This document shows, piece by piece, positions 28,392 through 38,549 of a stretch of 64,000 bases of DNA (positions are counted from its first letter, which is position 1; each line of letters starts with the position of its first letter). The DNA comes from Nitratireductor indicus C115. GTDB taxonomy: Bacteria; Pseudomonadota; Alphaproteobacteria; Rhizobiales; Rhizobiaceae. Where the stretch lies: the NCBI RefSeq assembly GCF_000300515.1, contig NZ_AMSI01000002.1, forward strand, positions 62,001-126,000, written 5' to 3'. The notes under the pieces were generated by a model. It did not search any database. It was given only the letters and a program-made list of their open reading frames with translations, and was not told the DNA's origin. The translations under genes were made by a program, and so were the position numbers.

Positions 28392-28612
28392 ATCATGTCA
28401 CATTCGAATAAGGAATCACTGACTTCTTATATAGGAACCGCCAGAGATTCTCCAATTGAGCAGCCTTCGGATTGTACTTAATCCAAGGGGTTTTCGCTGC
28501 CTGCGGGTGCCCCTTCTGCCCGTGCACGGCTATAGTGTGCAAAGCCATGGAAACGAGAGGCATGCAAAGGGCTCCAAACCCTCGCATAGCCTGGGACGCG
28601 CAGGAGAGTGCG

Positions 28613-29239
28613 ATGCCAGGACCGGACGCGGTTTTCAATGCCTTCGTGACGCTCCTCGTCACGGTCGATCCGCCGGGACTGGCACCGTTGTTCCTCGCGC
28701 TCACCACGGGCATGAACCGCTCCGAACGCAACCAGGTGGGTGTCCGCGCCGCCATTATCGGCTTCGGAGTCCTTGCGCTGTTTGGCGTGGCCGGGGCCGC
28801 GATCCTCTCGGTTTTCGGCATAACACTGCCCGCCTTCCGCGTAGCCGGTGGCCTGCTTCTGTTCTTCATCGCCTTCGAAATGATTTTCGAGCGGCGCCAG
28901 GAGCGCCACGAACGCAGCGCGGAACGCGCCATCACCCGCGACATGATACACAACATCGCGGCCTTCCCGCTGGCCATTCCGCTCATTGCCGGGCCCGGTG
29001 CGATTTCGGCAACGGTGCTTCTGTCCGGTTCTTTCAAGGGTATTGCCGGGACTGCCACCCTGCTCGCGATCCTGCTTTCCACCATCGTCCTGACCTATGC
29101 CGTCTTCGTGCTTGCCGAGCGTATCGACCGGTTTCTCGGGGAAACAGGCAGGTCCATTCTCACCCGTCTGCTCGGCGTGATACTGGCCGCGCTTGCAGTC
29201 CAGTTCGTGGCGGATGGCGTCAAGGCGCTGTTCTCGTAA
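28613..29239 (+). CDS. MarC/UPF0056 family integral membrane protein
   Basis: This 208-residue protein belongs to the MarC family (COG2095), with about six transmembrane helices and the conserved VTVDPPGLAPLFLALT near residue 17. The start MPGPDAVFNAFVTLL is supported by AGGAGAG seven bases before the ATG; 47 in-frame codons upstream do not look coding. The function of the family is unknown despite the historical link to multiple antibiotic resistance. The 221 bases between it and gyrA contain no gene that I can support. Confidence 0.88.
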   Translation: MPGPDAVFNAFVTLLVTVDPPGLAPLFLALTTGMNRSERNQVGVRAAIIGFGVLALFGVAGAAILSVFGITLPAFRVAGGLLLFFIAFEMIFERRQERHERSAERAITRDMIHNIAAFPLAIPLIAGPGAISATVLLSGSFKGIAGTATLLAILLSTIVLTYAVFVLAERIDRFLGETGRSILTRLLGVILAALAVQFVADGVKALFS

Positions 29240-29258
29240 GGTTCGCACAAGCCGGCAG

Positions 29259-29304
29259 TTGCAGAACACAACTGGAACATATAGAGTATGTTCTGGTTTT
29301 GTTT
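29259..29304 (+). promoter_or_regulatory. lexA promoter with two LexA boxes
   Basis: A TTGCAG -35 box (29259-29264), a 17-base spacer and a TAGAGT -10 box (29282-29287) can be placed. GAAC-ACAACTG-GAAC (29264-29278), a perfect GAAC-N7-GAAC box, fills the spacer. A second, imperfect box GTTC-N7-GTTT (29290-29304) covers the likely transcription start. This is the arrangement expected for LexA autorepression. Confidence 0.75.
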
Positions 29305-29326
29305 TTAACTGATTCCGGGGAAGCCC

Positions 29327-30043
29327 ATGCTGACGCGCAAGCAGCACGAACTCCTGCTGTTCATCCATGAGCGGCTGAAGGAGACCGGCATACCGCCCTC
29401 CTTCGATGAAATGAAGGAAGCGCTGGATCTAGCCTCCAAGTCGGGCATCCACCGGCTCATCACCGCCCTGGAGGAGCGCGGCTTCATCCGCCGACTGCCC
29501 AACCGGGCGCGTGCGCTTGAGGTGTTGCGCCTTCCCGATTCGATCGCTCCGGGCCTGAACCCGGCGCGCAAATTCTCGCCAAGCGTGATCGAGGGCAGCC
29601 TGGGACGCACGCCGCCGCCTGCTTCCAAGCAACCTGCCACCGTCAATGACGATCTGGCAGGCGTGGTGTCCGTGCCGGTGATGGGCCGCATCGCAGCCGG
29701 CGTTCCGATCGATGCGATCCAGCATCAGACACATTCCATCGCAGTTCCTCCGGACATGTTGTCGGGTGGAGAACATTATGCGCTGGAGGTCAGGGGCGAT
29801 TCCATGATCGATGCCGGCATTTTCGACGGCGACACGGTCATTATCCGCGAGACCACTATCGCCAATCCCGGTGAAATCGTCGTGGCCCTTGTCGATGAGG
29901 AAGAAGCAACACTCAAGCGCTTCCGCCGCAAAGGGGCCTCCATTGCGCTTGAAGCTGCAAACCCGGCCTACGAGACGCGTATTTTCGGTCCTGATCGGGT
30001 GAAAGTGCAGGGTCGCCTTGTGGGCCTGATGCGCCGCTACTAA
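29327..30043 (+). CDS. lexA: LexA repressor, SOS regulator
   Basis: This 238-residue repressor has the N-terminal winged helix ([19 protein letters not shown], recognition helix around [16 protein letters not shown]) and the S24 latent protease domain. The cleavage site is Ala124-Gly125 in GRIAAGVPI, and the catalytic dyad is Ser159 (RGDSMIDAG) and Lys197 (EATLKRF). The length of about 240 is usual for rhizobia; the linker is longer than in E. coli. It controls the GTTC-N7-GTTC regulon, including very probably itself and perhaps the small gene at 25387. A strong terminator follows about 110 bases downstream. Confidence 0.97.
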   Translation: MLTRKQHELLLFIHERLKETGIPPSFDEMKEALDLASKSGIHRLITALEERGFIRRLPNRARALEVLRLPDSIAPGLNPARKFSPSVIEGSLGRTPPPASKQPATVNDDLAGVVSVPVMGRIAAGVPIDAIQHQTHSIAVPPDMLSGGEHYALEVRGDSMIDAGIFDGDTVIIRETTIANPGEIVVALVDEEEATLKRFRRKGASIALEAANPAYETRIFGPDRVKVQGRLVGLMRRY

Positions 30044-30099
30044 CGTAGCGGCCCGAAAATCGGGTTTGATTTTCGGCAATCGGAATGCGCGGCGCTACG
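30044..30099. repeat. Nested palindromic element after lexA
   Basis: Outer arms CGTAGCG (30044-30050) and CGCTACG (30093-30099) enclose an inner stem CCGAAAATC (30053-30061) / GATTTTCGG (30068-30076). The element starts at the first base after the lexA stop codon. It resembles other short palindromic intergenic repeats of rhizobia. Confidence 0.5.
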
Positions 30100-30150
30100 A
30101 AGCAATCTGCGATCAAGTGGGATCGCCTAACGTCCGTACAGATAGTCAGG

Positions 30151-30189
30151 CGGCGCGCATCCAGGAGGAAGAAGCGCGCCGTTTTTTTT
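30151..30189 (+). terminator. Rho-independent terminator of lexA
   Basis: CGGCGCGC pairs with GCGCGCCG around a 15-base loop and is followed by eight T residues (30182-30189). This is a textbook intrinsic terminator on the plus strand. Confidence 0.85.
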
Positions 30190-30220
30190 GCCGAGTGATC
30201 TAAAAGCAATCAGCTGTCCC

Positions 30221-30670
30221 TCATCCCCACCGCATCCGGATCAGTTCGAATGGCCGCCCGTCATCGTCTTGCGGCCGTCTTTCGACCTCTTCGAAGCCGA
30301 GATGACGATAGAAGCCTGGAGCGACGGGGTTGGCCGCATAGACTTCCAGTTCGAGAAATGGCTTCAGCCGGAAAGCATGCTCCACGAGCGTACGGGCATG
30401 GCCGCCGCCATGTCGTTGCGGATCAACGAACAGCCCGCCAATGAAGGTATCGAGCAACCCGATAAAGCCAACGACCTGCCCAGCCTGCTCCGCAACCCAG
30501 ATTTCCGCTTGATCCAGGTAGAGTTCTTCCACAATCTGGCGCTGCCGAAGCAGAACCTCGTCCCCGAGGAACGGGTGACCTACACGCGAGGCGGCAAGCC
30601 ATATGTCGAGAATGCGCTTGCTGTCGCCGCGTTCATAGGCCCGGATTACCGGGTCGAATTGCATTTTCAT
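30221..30670 (-). CDS. GNAT-family N-acetyltransferase
   Basis: This 149-residue protein has a GNAT fold. Strand 4 and the acetyl-CoA loop appear as FIGGLFVDPQRHGGGHARTLVEHA in outline, where the usual (Q/R)xxGxG/A loop is QRHGGGHA. It is followed by ELEVYAANPVAPGFYRHLGFE, the end of the domain. It resembles the YjaB-like putative acetyltransferases. The start is MKMQFDPVIRAYERGD; 30 in-frame codons upstream are not family-like. The substrate is unknown. It is convergent with lexA. Confidence 0.82.
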   Translation of the reverse strand: MKMQFDPVIRAYERGDSKRILDIWLAASRVGHPFLGDEVLLRQRQIVEELYLDQAEIWVAEQAGQVVGFIGLLDTFIGGLFVDPQRHGGGHARTLVEHAFRLKPFLELEVYAANPVAPGFYRHLGFEEVERRPQDDDGRPFELIRMRWG

Positions 30671-30826
30671 GATTGTATCCGTTCGGAAATTCAAGTTCGC
30701 GCAAGATAAAAGGCCGCACGGGCATCGCCCTGGGCGCCTCCGTGCCTGTTCAGCCGCCACCGATTTTCAGGTGTCGATTAGAGGCATCACGATGTCGGTT
30801 TCCTGCGCATAAATCTCCGTGTTGGA

Positions 30827-30848
30827 ATGCCTTCGCTTAGCAAGGCAT
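30827..30848 (-). terminator. Hairpin downstream of comEC
   Basis: ATGCCTT (30827-30833) and AAGGCAT (30842-30848) pair around an 8-base loop, 20 bases after the comEC stop codon on the minus strand. No T-run follows. The stretch from here to the acetyltransferase gene (about 180 bases) has nothing else I can identify. Confidence 0.35.
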
Positions 30849-30867
30849 CCATTCCCTTGCAAGCGTT

Positions 30868-33297
30868 TCAGCGCGCCGCAGATCGTCTTGGAGCAAGCCC
30901 CCGCGCCTCGCGTGAGAATTGCCGCTGCGCATGCCATGGTCTGTAGGGTTCATGCACCGCGAAATCGATCAGAACCTTTACCGGGTCATCCGGTCCTTCG
31001 GACGAGAACCAAACAGCAGCACTTCCATGCCGTGCCAGATCGCGCCCGGTCACCACTGTGACCTTGCGCTCCGGGCAGGGATTTCTTCGGGAGGCATCCT
31101 CGATCACAAGAAGCTGCGCTATCGCACACAATCTATTCCAGTTCGGCCCACTTCCGACACCCTTCAACGTGCCCGCAACATGAGCGATCACGCCACCGCT
31201 TGGATCGCGTGCAAGGCAGACGGGCCCCTCACATATAAATCCGGCACCTGCTTCCGGCAGGGCTGGCAGCCCCTTCGACACACGATCGGGTTTCCTGACG
31301 GTCTGACTTCGCAAGGCACGCAGCCAATTTTGTGTCGTGAATCCGCTCGGTCGGTCTCGGTTGACCCCGAGCATACCGTCCGCGACGCGCACCCCCACAA
31401 GCCGCGCATCTTCGGATATCAGCGCATCCGGCAAATCGCGAACGACCAGCAGAAGAACGCCGCTCGCCAGAAGCGGCAGGGCCAGAAGGCGAAGCCGGCT
31501 TGTCACCATGGTGGCAAGCACCAGGGCACCTGTCAGAAGCAGCGTTGCGGGCAAAGGCAACAATCCGGTGGCATCGAAAGGCGTGCGCGCGGAAAACCAA
31601 TCGGCAACGGCAATAACCTGCGCTATCCCCCATCCCATGACGGCGAGCGGCAGCGCATCGAGGTTGAACGGCATCGCCAGCACAGAAACCACCGCAGAAG
31701 GCATCACAACCAGTGAAACGAGAGGCATTGCCGCGAGATTGGCAGCGAGCGCCAGTGGCGAGGCGCGTTGAAAATGCCATGCCCCGTAAAGCGCCGTCGC
31801 CGTTCCGGCGATCAAAGAGGTAAGCAGAAGCCCCGCCACATAGAACAGTACCGTTTGGACGATCTTCATCGGCAGTGTTTGCGCCCCATTCACTGGCTTG
31901 CGGCTCAGCGCACTTTGCCGTCGCGCATTCCACATTGCATAGCCGGCGATCAATGCAGCCGTTGCAGCAAACGACATCTGAAATCCCGGCCCGACAATCT
32001 CATGCGGCGCGACCGCGAGAACCACGAGCGCAGCAAGTGCCAGATTGCGCATGGTCAGCGCTGCCCGGTCGAAAAGAAGAGCCACAAGCATGATCGCAAG
32101 CATGATAAAGCTGCGTTGGGCTGCCACGGCGGCACCCGAGACGAAGAGGTAAAGGAAGCTGACCGCCAATGCGGATGCGGCCGCATATTTCTTGACCGGG
32201 TGACGGGCGCAGAAACCGGGAAAGAACGCAAAGCCGAGACGGATTGACCCCATCACCGTCACGGCCACCAGCGCCATATGCAGCCCCGATATGGCCAGAA
32301 CATGCGCGAGGCCGGAGCGTCGCAAGGCTTCCTGCACCGTTTCCGGTATCCCGCCGCGCATTCCCGTGATGAGCGCAGCCGCCACCTCGCCTTCCGCACC
32401 CGTGACGCGGGTTTTCAGCCGTGTGGCAAACATTTCCCGGAAACCTTGCAGCCACACGGCCATTCGTTCCCGCAATGACGGCGGTGTGGCGAGTTCGGTT
32501 TGCTGAGGACCGCGCAGGAAGAACCCCACAGCCCCGATACCGTCAAAATAGCTCTCAAAGGAAAAATCATAAGCCTGCGGTCGGACAGGACCGGAGGGCG
32601 GCATCAGGCGAACGGTACCGCTCACCCCGTCTCCTGCCCGCAACCTGTCAGGAATGGTCCGGGCACTCAATCGGACGCGCTTTGGCGGATAACGCAAGGT
32701 CGGGCGCGCCGTCGTTTCAAGGGTAATTGTCAACCGCACACGTCCATCCGCGCGCGGCTCTATGGCAACCACCCTTCCCGTGATCTGGGTGGACACCGCC
32801 GAACCGAGCATCGGCGTACTGAACCGCCACGTTTCGACCTTGCCGGCGACAACACCCAGAAGAAACACAATCCCGGCAAGAAGAATGGCGGCTACCAAGG
32901 GGTGCCTTCCTGCCGCAAATCGCGCAGCCACCAGCACCGCAAGCCCTGACGAGAGCGCATAAAAAGGCGGCTCGACTGGTAATGAAAAATAGCAAAGCGC
33001 CCCCGCCCCGATCAGCACCGGAATCCAGAGAAATCCCGTGCCGCGCGCCGCTTCGCGCTCCACATTCCGCCGCAGGACTGCAAGTGCTCGTGCACCGTAT
33101 CGTCCGGGCACGAGGTGTGATGAACGGTCGTCGCTGTGTGCAACAGCGATGGCGGCATTATCCGCAAACGTTTCCGGCACGCCGGATTTTTCATCCGCCG
33201 CAAATTGGGCGCGCTCGTCGCGCACGACCGTTTCCGACACGCCCCCGATGATCGCCCCCAAGCTCCATCCATCGGCGCAAACCATTCCGGGTGACAC
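30868..33297 (-). CDS. comEC: ComEC/Rec2 family membrane protein
   Basis: This protein of up to 809 residues has an N-terminal DUF4131 region after two transmembrane helices (about residues 90-140) and then the multi-spanning Competence domain, with [20 protein letters not shown] and [24 protein letters not shown] as hallmarks. In competent bacteria ComEC forms the inner-membrane channel for DNA uptake. The roughly 180-residue C-terminal part lacks the HxHxDH metal motif of the beta-lactamase-like domain of full-length ComEC. The start is uncertain: the outermost is a GTG at 33297, and ATG 33285 or GTG 33240 are possible. It is divergent from gltX, with 129 bases or more between starts. Confidence 0.88.
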   Translation of the reverse strand: MSPGMVCADGWSLGAIIGGVSETVVRDERAQFAADEKSGVPETFADNAAIAVAHSDDRSSHLVPGRYGARALAVLRRNVEREAARGTGFLWIPVLIGAGALCYFSLPVEPPFYALSSGLAVLVAARFAAGRHPLVAAILLAGIVFLLGVVAGKVETWRFSTPMLGSAVSTQITGRVVAIEPRADGRVRLTITLETTARPTLRYPPKRVRLSARTIPDRLRAGDGVSGTVRLMPPSGPVRPQAYDFSFESYFDGIGAVGFFLRGPQQTELATPPSLRERMAVWLQGFREMFATRLKTRVTGAEGEVAAALITGMRGGIPETVQEALRRSGLAHVLAISGLHMALVAVTVMGSIRLGFAFFPGFCARHPVKKYAAASALAVSFLYLFVSGAAVAAQRSFIMLAIMLVALLFDRAALTMRNLALAALVVLAVAPHEIVGPGFQMSFAATAALIAGYAMWNARRQSALSRKPVNGAQTLPMKIVQTVLFYVAGLLLTSLIAGTATALYGAWHFQRASPLALAANLAAMPLVSLVVMPSAVVSVLAMPFNLDALPLAVMGWGIAQVIAVADWFSARTPFDATGLLPLPATLLLTGALVLATMVTSRLRLLALPLLASGVLLLVVRDLPDALISEDARLVGVRVADGMLGVNRDRPSGFTTQNWLRALRSQTVRKPDRVSKGLPALPEAGAGFICEGPVCLARDPSGGVIAHVAGTLKGVGSGPNWNRLCAIAQLLVIEDASRRNPCPERKVTVVTGRDLARHGSAAVWFSSEGPDDPVKVLIDFAVHEPYRPWHAQRQFSREARGLAPRRSAAR

Positions 33298-33426
33298 GGT
33301 CTTCCCGCGGAATGCTTGCGCCCCGATTGTTCTATGCTACATGACAGCCGACCGAATTCCACCCGCGGTTTCGCGCTCCGCAGCCGATGCCGCGCAAGAT
33401 ACCTGGAAACCTTCCTGGGAAACTCC

Positions 33427-34848
33427 ATGACCAAACCCGTTGTCACTCGCTTCGCCCCCTCGCCGACCGGCTTCCTGCATATCGGCGGGGCTCGCACGGC
33501 GCTCTTCAATTGGCTCTACGCATGCCACACGGGCGGTAAGATGCTGCTGCGGATCGAAGACACCGACCGCCAGCGCTCCACGGATGCCGCTACTGCTGCC
33601 ATTTTGGACGGCCTCACCTGGCTCGGCCTCAACTGGGATGGCGAGCCCGTCTCGCAGTTCGCCCGCGCCGAAAGGCATCGGGAAGTGGCTGAGGAACTCG
33701 TGGCGAAAGGCGAAGCCTATTATTGCTACGCCTCTCCGGAGGAACTGGACGCCATGCGTGAAAAGGCCCGCGCCGAAGGCCGGCCACCGCGTTACGATGG
33801 CCGCTGGCGCGACCGTGATCCCTCCGAGGCGCCAGCCGGCGTAAAGCCAGTCATTCGCATCAAGGCGCCGCAGGATGGCGAAACCGTGGTCGAAGACAAG
33901 GTGCAGGGCACCGTGCGTTTTCCCAACAAGGATCTCGACGATTTCATTATCCTGCGTTCCGATGGCACGCCTACCTATATGCATGCGGTGGTGGTCGACG
34001 ATCACGACATGGGCGTGACCCATATCATTCGCGGCGACGACCATCTGACCAACGCCGCGCGCCAGACCATCATCTACAAGGCGATGTGCTGGGATGTACC
34101 GGTGATGGGGCATATTCCGCTCATTCACGGAGCCGATGGCGCCAAGCTTTCCAAACGCCACGGTGCGCTCGGCGTGGAGGCCTATCGCGCGATGGGCTAT
34201 CTGCCGTCAGCGCTAAGAAATTATCTGGCCCGTCTCGGCTGGAGCCATGGTGACGACGAGGTCATGTCGGACGAGGACATGATTCGCTGGTTCGATATCT
34301 CCGACGTGAACAAGGGCGCTGCACGCTTCGATTTCCAGAAGCTGGAAGCCCTGAATGGCGTACATATGCGTCAGATGGCCGATGACAGGCTGTTCGCGGC
34401 CATTCTGGATACCTTGCCCTATCTGGAAGGCGGAAATGACCTTCTCACAAAACTCGACGATAGGCGTAGAGCGCAGTTTCTGGCCGCTTTGCCCGGTCTC
34501 AAGGAGCGGGCGAAAACGCTGGTGGAACTCGTTGATGGTGCAAGCTTTCTCTTTGCCGAGCGTCCCCTTCCGCTGGATGAGAGGTCTGGAGAACTTCTCA
34601 ACACGGATGCACGCCAGCTTCTTGCGGAAATCGCGCCCGTATTGCAGAATGTCTCCGATTGGACCCTTGTGAACATCGAAGAAGCCGTTCGCGAATTTGC
34701 GGAACGCACGGATCGCAAGCTCGGAAAAGTTGCCCAGCCATTGCGTGCAGCACTCACCGGGCGCACCACATCCCCGGGCATCTTCGACGTTCTTTCCGTA
34801 CTCGGGCGAGAGGAAAGTTTGGCGCGTATCCGCGATCAGGCTGCCTAA
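33427..34848 (+). CDS. gltX: Glutamyl-tRNA synthetase
   Basis: This 473-residue class I synthetase charges tRNA-Glu and, in organisms lacking GlnRS, possibly tRNA-Gln. It begins [20 protein letters not shown], with the HIGG signature at residues 18-21, and has KLSKR at residues 240-244. The start is the ATG after ATTCCACC...GGAAACTCC; 37 in-frame codons upstream belong to the divergent promoter region. Many alphaproteobacteria carry two gltX genes, and this copy, beside gltA and comEC, is the one usually found at this locus. Confidence 0.96.
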   Translation: MTKPVVTRFAPSPTGFLHIGGARTALFNWLYACHTGGKMLLRIEDTDRQRSTDAATAAILDGLTWLGLNWDGEPVSQFARAERHREVAEELVAKGEAYYCYASPEELDAMREKARAEGRPPRYDGRWRDRDPSEAPAGVKPVIRIKAPQDGETVVEDKVQGTVRFPNKDLDDFIILRSDGTPTYMHAVVVDDHDMGVTHIIRGDDHLTNAARQTIIYKAMCWDVPVMGHIPLIHGADGAKLSKRHGALGVEAYRAMGYLPSALRNYLARLGWSHGDDEVMSDEDMIRWFDISDVNKGAARFDFQKLEALNGVHMRQMADDRLFAAILDTLPYLEGGNDLLTKLDDRRRAQFLAALPGLKERAKTLVELVDGASFLFAERPLPLDERSGELLNTDARQLLAEIAPVLQNVSDWTLVNIEEAVREFAERTDRKLGKVAQPLRAALTGRTTSPGIFDVLSVLGREESLARIRDQAA

Positions 34849-35114
34849 GCTGCACTTTCAAAAAGTGTTCGGGCTGCACCTGAAAATGGATGCTGCCCGG
34901 CCTGTCCGCCTCAAAACAAGGCCCGCCAGTCGCGACCGCCGGCGCGCCGGATCGGTCCAGAGACGCCAGGGTGTTGTTGCATCGCAATATTGGATGCTGC
35001 TCATGCTTGGCACCACGGGGCAAATGCGCTAGCAAAGTGCGCGCGCGACGCCCTGATATCCTGTGGCGGCAGAGCACCGGCGCCAGGTTCTTAATAGTTT
35101 GAGAGGTGATTGCG

Positions 35115-36410
35115 ATGACCAAACCGACAGCGAAACTGGAGATCGGCGGCCAGAGTCCGGAGCACGAGTTCGATATCCTGAAGGGCAGCGTCGGCCCGGA
35201 TGTCATCAACATCGCCTCGCTCTACAAAGACACGGGCATGTTCACCTACGATCCGGGTTTCACCTCCACGGCGAGCTGTGAATCCAAGATCACCTATATC
35301 GACGGTGACGAGGGTATCCTCCTTCATCGCGGCTATCCCATTGAACAGCTTGCCGAACACGGCGATTTCCTCGAGGCCTGCTACCTCCTCCTGTACGGAG
35401 AGTTGCCCACCAAGGCACAGAAAGAAGACTTCGACTACCGCGTTACGCACCACACCATGGTGCACGAGCAGATGACGCGCTTCTTCACCGGTTTCCGCCG
35501 CGACGCCCATCCGATGGCAGTCATGTGTGGCGTTGTCGGCGCCATGTCGGCCTTCTATCACGACTCCACCGATATTTCCGATCCGCATCAGCGCATGGTC
35601 GCCAGCCTGCGGATGATCGCCAAAATGCCGACGATCGCGGCCATGGCGTATAAGTATCACGTTGGCCAGCCCTTCGTTTATCCGAAGAACGAGCTCAGCT
35701 ACGCCGCCAACTTCCTGCACATGTGCTTCGCGGTACCCTGCGAGGACTACAAGGTGAACCCGGTCCTGGCGCGCGCCATGGAACGGATTTTCATCCTGCA
35801 TGCCGATCACGAGCAGAACGCATCCACCTCGACGGTGCGCCTGGCTGGTTCATCCGGCGCCAATCCCTTCGCATGTATCGCGGCCGGCATCGCCTGCCTC
35901 TGGGGTCCCGCCCATGGCGGTGCCAATGAAGCAGCGCTCAACATGCTGTCGGAGATCGGTTCGGTGGACCGCATTCCCGAATTCATCGACCGCGCGAAGG
36001 ACAAGAACGATCCGTTCCGCCTGATGGGCTTTGGACACCGCGTCTACAAGAATTACGACCCGCGCGCCAAGATCATGCAGAAGACCTGCCACGAGGTATT
36101 AGGCGAACTGGGCATCAAGGACGATCCGCAGCTCGACATCGCCATGGAGCTGGAGCGCATCGCCCTGACGGATGAGTACTTCATCGAGAAAAAGCTTTAT
36201 CCGAACATCGATTTCTATTCCGGCATCACGCTCAAGGCGCTGGGCTTCCCCACCACCATGTTCACGGTGCTCTTCGCGCTCGCGCGCACCGTCGGCTGGA
36301 TCGCGCAGTGGAAAGAGATGATCGAAGATCCAAAGCAGAAGATCGGCCGTCCGCGGCAGCTCTATACGGGCGCGACCCATCGCGATTATGTGCCGATCGC
36401 CAAGCGCTGA
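35115..36410 (+). CDS. gltA: Citrate synthase
   Basis: This 431-residue type II citrate synthase condenses oxaloacetate and acetyl-CoA at the entry to the TCA cycle. The catalytic residues can be located by the motifs [12 protein letters not shown] (His near 266), [12 protein letters not shown] (His near 306) and NIDFYSGI (Asp near 363). The start is an ATG ([13 protein letters not shown]) with GAGAGGTGAT upstream. The 266 bases after gltX contain no gene that I can support, and serve as its leader. It ends in a strong terminator shared with convergent lpxB. Confidence 0.97.
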   Translation: MTKPTAKLEIGGQSPEHEFDILKGSVGPDVINIASLYKDTGMFTYDPGFTSTASCESKITYIDGDEGILLHRGYPIEQLAEHGDFLEACYLLLYGELPTKAQKEDFDYRVTHHTMVHEQMTRFFTGFRRDAHPMAVMCGVVGAMSAFYHDSTDISDPHQRMVASLRMIAKMPTIAAMAYKYHVGQPFVYPKNELSYAANFLHMCFAVPCEDYKVNPVLARAMERIFILHADHEQNASTSTVRLAGSSGANPFACIAAGIACLWGPAHGGANEAALNMLSEIGSVDRIPEFIDRAKDKNDPFRLMGFGHRVYKNYDPRAKIMQKTCHEVLGELGIKDDPQLDIAMELERIALTDEYFIEKKLYPNIDFYSGITLKALGFPTTMFTVLFALARTVGWIAQWKEMIEDPKQKIGRPRQLYTGATHRDYVPIAKR

Positions 36411-36431
36411 TCGATACGGCAACGCCTTATG

Positions 36432-36469
36432 AAAAACCCCGGAGCCGCAAGGTTCCGGGGTTTTTCTTT
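36432..36469. terminator. Bidirectional rho-independent terminator, gltA / lpxB
   Basis: A 15-bp stem built of AAAAACCCCGGAGCC and GGTTCCGGGGTTTTT (one G-T pair) has a GCAA tetraloop and T/A runs on both sides. It can end both gltA on the plus strand and the lpx cluster on the minus strand. Confidence 0.92.
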
Positions 36470-36492
36470 GCCTTTGGCTCCGATGGAAGAAT

Positions 36493-37668
36493 TCAGTCGC
36501 CTTTTGCGATATGCCTCAGGACCACGCCGGCGGCGATCTCACCTGCGGGTTCATCGGTTTCAAGCCCACGTGCAACCTCGGCAAACCCGGCCATCTGTGC
36601 GGCTCTCAGGGGCGTATCGCACCACAACTGGTTGATAAGCCGCGCCAGATAGCCAGGCCGCACGAACTGGTTGAAATGCTCCGGGACCACGGGCCAATCG
36701 GCGATCAGGTTCGGCAGAGCTGCCGACCACACGGAGATCAGCGGAATGAGGGCCGTGGCAATGAAGTCGGTCTTGTAGCAGATGGCCGAGGGGATGCGTG
36801 CCAGAGCCAATTCCAGTGCCACCGTCCCCGAACAGGCGAGCGCTGCATCGGCTTCTGCGAAGGCCTGCCATTTGCGATCCTTGTCCAGGATGATTTCCGG
36901 CCGCACCGGCCAGGTGGCGACGGCCGCTTCCACCATGGGTGCCACGTGCGGAACCGTAGGCAGGAGAATGCGAAAATCGCGTCCCATGGCGGCCAGATGG
37001 CCAGCCGTTTCCCCAAAAGGCTCGATCAGCCGCTTCACCTCGCCTCGGCGCGATCCCGGCAACATCAAAAGCGTGCGCGACCCCTCGTCCGTGGATTGCG
37101 GGTATTCGAGATGTGCGGCAGCAGCCCTCAGGATGTTCGGCTCGCTTGAAAGCCTGTGGCCCACGAAGGTCCCAGACGGGCCATCGAGCTTTTGCAGCGC
37201 TTCCGGTTCAAATGGCAGAAGACAAAGGATTTCGTCCACATAGGGCCGCATTGCCTTGGCTCGCGACGGCCGCCAGGCCCAAACGCTTGGGCAGACATAA
37301 TGGATGATGGGTATCCCTGGTGCGAGCGCCCTCACCTTCCTGGCAACACGGAGGCTGAATTCTGGGCTGTCGATCGTTACCAGACAATCGGGCCGGGCAG
37401 CGACGATGGCCCGCGCCGTCTCGCCGATCCGGCGAATGAGTTTCGGCAGATCCTTCAAAATTGCCGAGACGCCCATCAGGGCGATTTCTTCCCCCGAAAA
37501 CAGGGAGTGTAGCCCCTCCGCTTCCAGATGATGGCCGCCGACGCCGGTCAATTCGACCGCACGACCGGATTTCCTCTTCAGCGCTGAAACCAGATCGGCG
37601 CCCAGAAGATCACCCGACTCTTCGCCCGCAATGACAGCAAGCTTGATCGGCCCCGCGCGCAACGTCAT
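36493..37668 (-). CDS. lpxB: Lipid-A-disaccharide synthase
   Basis: This 391-residue glycosyltransferase joins UDP-2,3-diacylglucosamine and lipid X to form the lipid A disaccharide. The N-terminal block LAVIAGEESGDLLGADLVSAL and the conserved SPEFSLRVARKVRALAPGIP and VCPSVWAWRPSRAKAM are present, with GSRRGEV in the C-terminal half. Its ATG overlaps the lpxI stop (ATGA), giving translational coupling. It is the last gene of the rpsB-to-lpxB cluster. Confidence 0.97.
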   Translation of the reverse strand: MTLRAGPIKLAVIAGEESGDLLGADLVSALKRKSGRAVELTGVGGHHLEAEGLHSLFSGEEIALMGVSAILKDLPKLIRRIGETARAIVAARPDCLVTIDSPEFSLRVARKVRALAPGIPIIHYVCPSVWAWRPSRAKAMRPYVDEILCLLPFEPEALQKLDGPSGTFVGHRLSSEPNILRAAAAHLEYPQSTDEGSRTLLMLPGSRRGEVKRLIEPFGETAGHLAAMGRDFRILLPTVPHVAPMVEAAVATWPVRPEIILDKDRKWQAFAEADAALACSGTVALELALARIPSAICYKTDFIATALIPLISVWSAALPNLIADWPVVPEHFNQFVRPGYLARLINQLWCDTPLRAAQMAGFAEVARGLETDEPAGEIAAGVVLRHIAKGD

Positions 37669-38549
37669 TCGGGCCGCTCCAGGCCGACAACGAATATGCC
37701 GAGCTTGTCAGCCCTTTTCAGGGTTTCGTCATGATCCATGATCAAGGAGCGTCCGGCCTCCACCGCAATCCCCACGAGCCCTGCGGCATGCACGGCATCG
37801 ACCGTCTCCGGCCCGATCGTCGGCAAGTCGGCGCGCAACTCCTGTTTCGGCTTGACGCATTTCACGAGAACCCCGCGCTTTCGGCCCGCAAGGCGACCAT
37901 GATCGCGCATATCGCGCATGCGAGCCAGAAGCCCCGCCGTCCCTTCTATTCCCTCCAGCGCAACCGCGCGACCGCCAACAGCGATTGCCGCCTGCCCGAT
38001 ATCGAGAGCACCGATGGTGCGCGCGGCCTCGAATGCCGCAGCGATATCGGCTTCATCGGCTTTCGTGGGCTTCGAACGCGTGATCACGCCGGCCGGAGCC
38101 AACAGATCCGGCGCGATCTCATGGGCACCGACAACCTTGATACCGTTTTCCTCGATATAAGCGATAACCGCCCGCAACAGGCCATCATCGCCACGCGCAT
38201 AGGCCGCAATGAGCCTTGGCAGGACCTTCAATATATCGAGGCCGAAACGCACCTTCAGGATCGGAGGCCTCTGGCTCACCCCGCCGGCGAGAACCAGATG
38301 CGTGACCCCTGCACGCTTGAGCTTGGGCAGAACGAGACCGAGCCGCTCCACGGGTGTCGGCCAGACATCGAAATCCTTGGCACTTACCGGGAAATGATCA
38401 GCATCCTGCTCGATTGCAACGACGAGAGGCCTGTACCCCGCGCGCACAAGCGCTGAAACCACGTCGCGCGGAAGGCTGCCGCTTCCGGCAACCACCGCAA
38501 TGCGCGCGCCCTGAGGCAACGCGCAAGCCGACCTCTCAGTCTTCGTCAT
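37665..38549 (-). CDS. lpxI: UDP-2,3-diacylglucosamine pyrophosphatase LpxI
   Basis: This 294-residue protein is of the LpxI family (formerly DUF1009, COG3494), the alternative to LpxH that hydrolyses UDP-2,3-diacylglucosamine to lipid X in alphaproteobacteria. Family blocks are IAVVAGSGSLPRDVVSAL near the N-terminus and, towards the C-terminus, DLPTIGPETVDAVHAAGLVG and EAGRSLIMDHDETLKRAD. The start MTKTERSACALPQG overlaps the lpxA end by 14 bases; 42 further upstream codons lie inside lpxA and are rejected. It sits between lpxA and lpxB, exactly where the pathway step belongs. Confidence 0.95.
   Translation of the reverse strand: MTKTERSACALPQGARIAVVAGSGSLPRDVVSALVRAGYRPLVVAIEQDADHFPVSAKDFDVWPTPVERLGLVLPKLKRAGVTHLVLAGGVSQRPPILKVRFGLDILKVLPRLIAAYARGDDGLLRAVIAYIEENGIKVVGAHEIAPDLLAPAGVITRSKPTKADEADIAAAFEAARTIGALDIGQAAIAVGGRAVALEGIEGTAGLLARMRDMRDHGRLAGRKRGVLVKCVKPKQELRADLPTIGPETVDAVHAAGLVGIAVEAGRSLIMDHDETLKRADKLGIFVVGLERPE

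Noticed and set aside
34697-35032. 111-codon open frame bridging gltX and the gltA leader
   Set aside because: It overlaps the gltX 3' end in another frame, has no ribosome binding site and no recognisable protein features.
35007-35035. Sigma-54 promoter in front of gltA (TGGCAC...GGCA)
   Set aside because: The GG to GC distance is one base short and the -12 element lacks TTGC.
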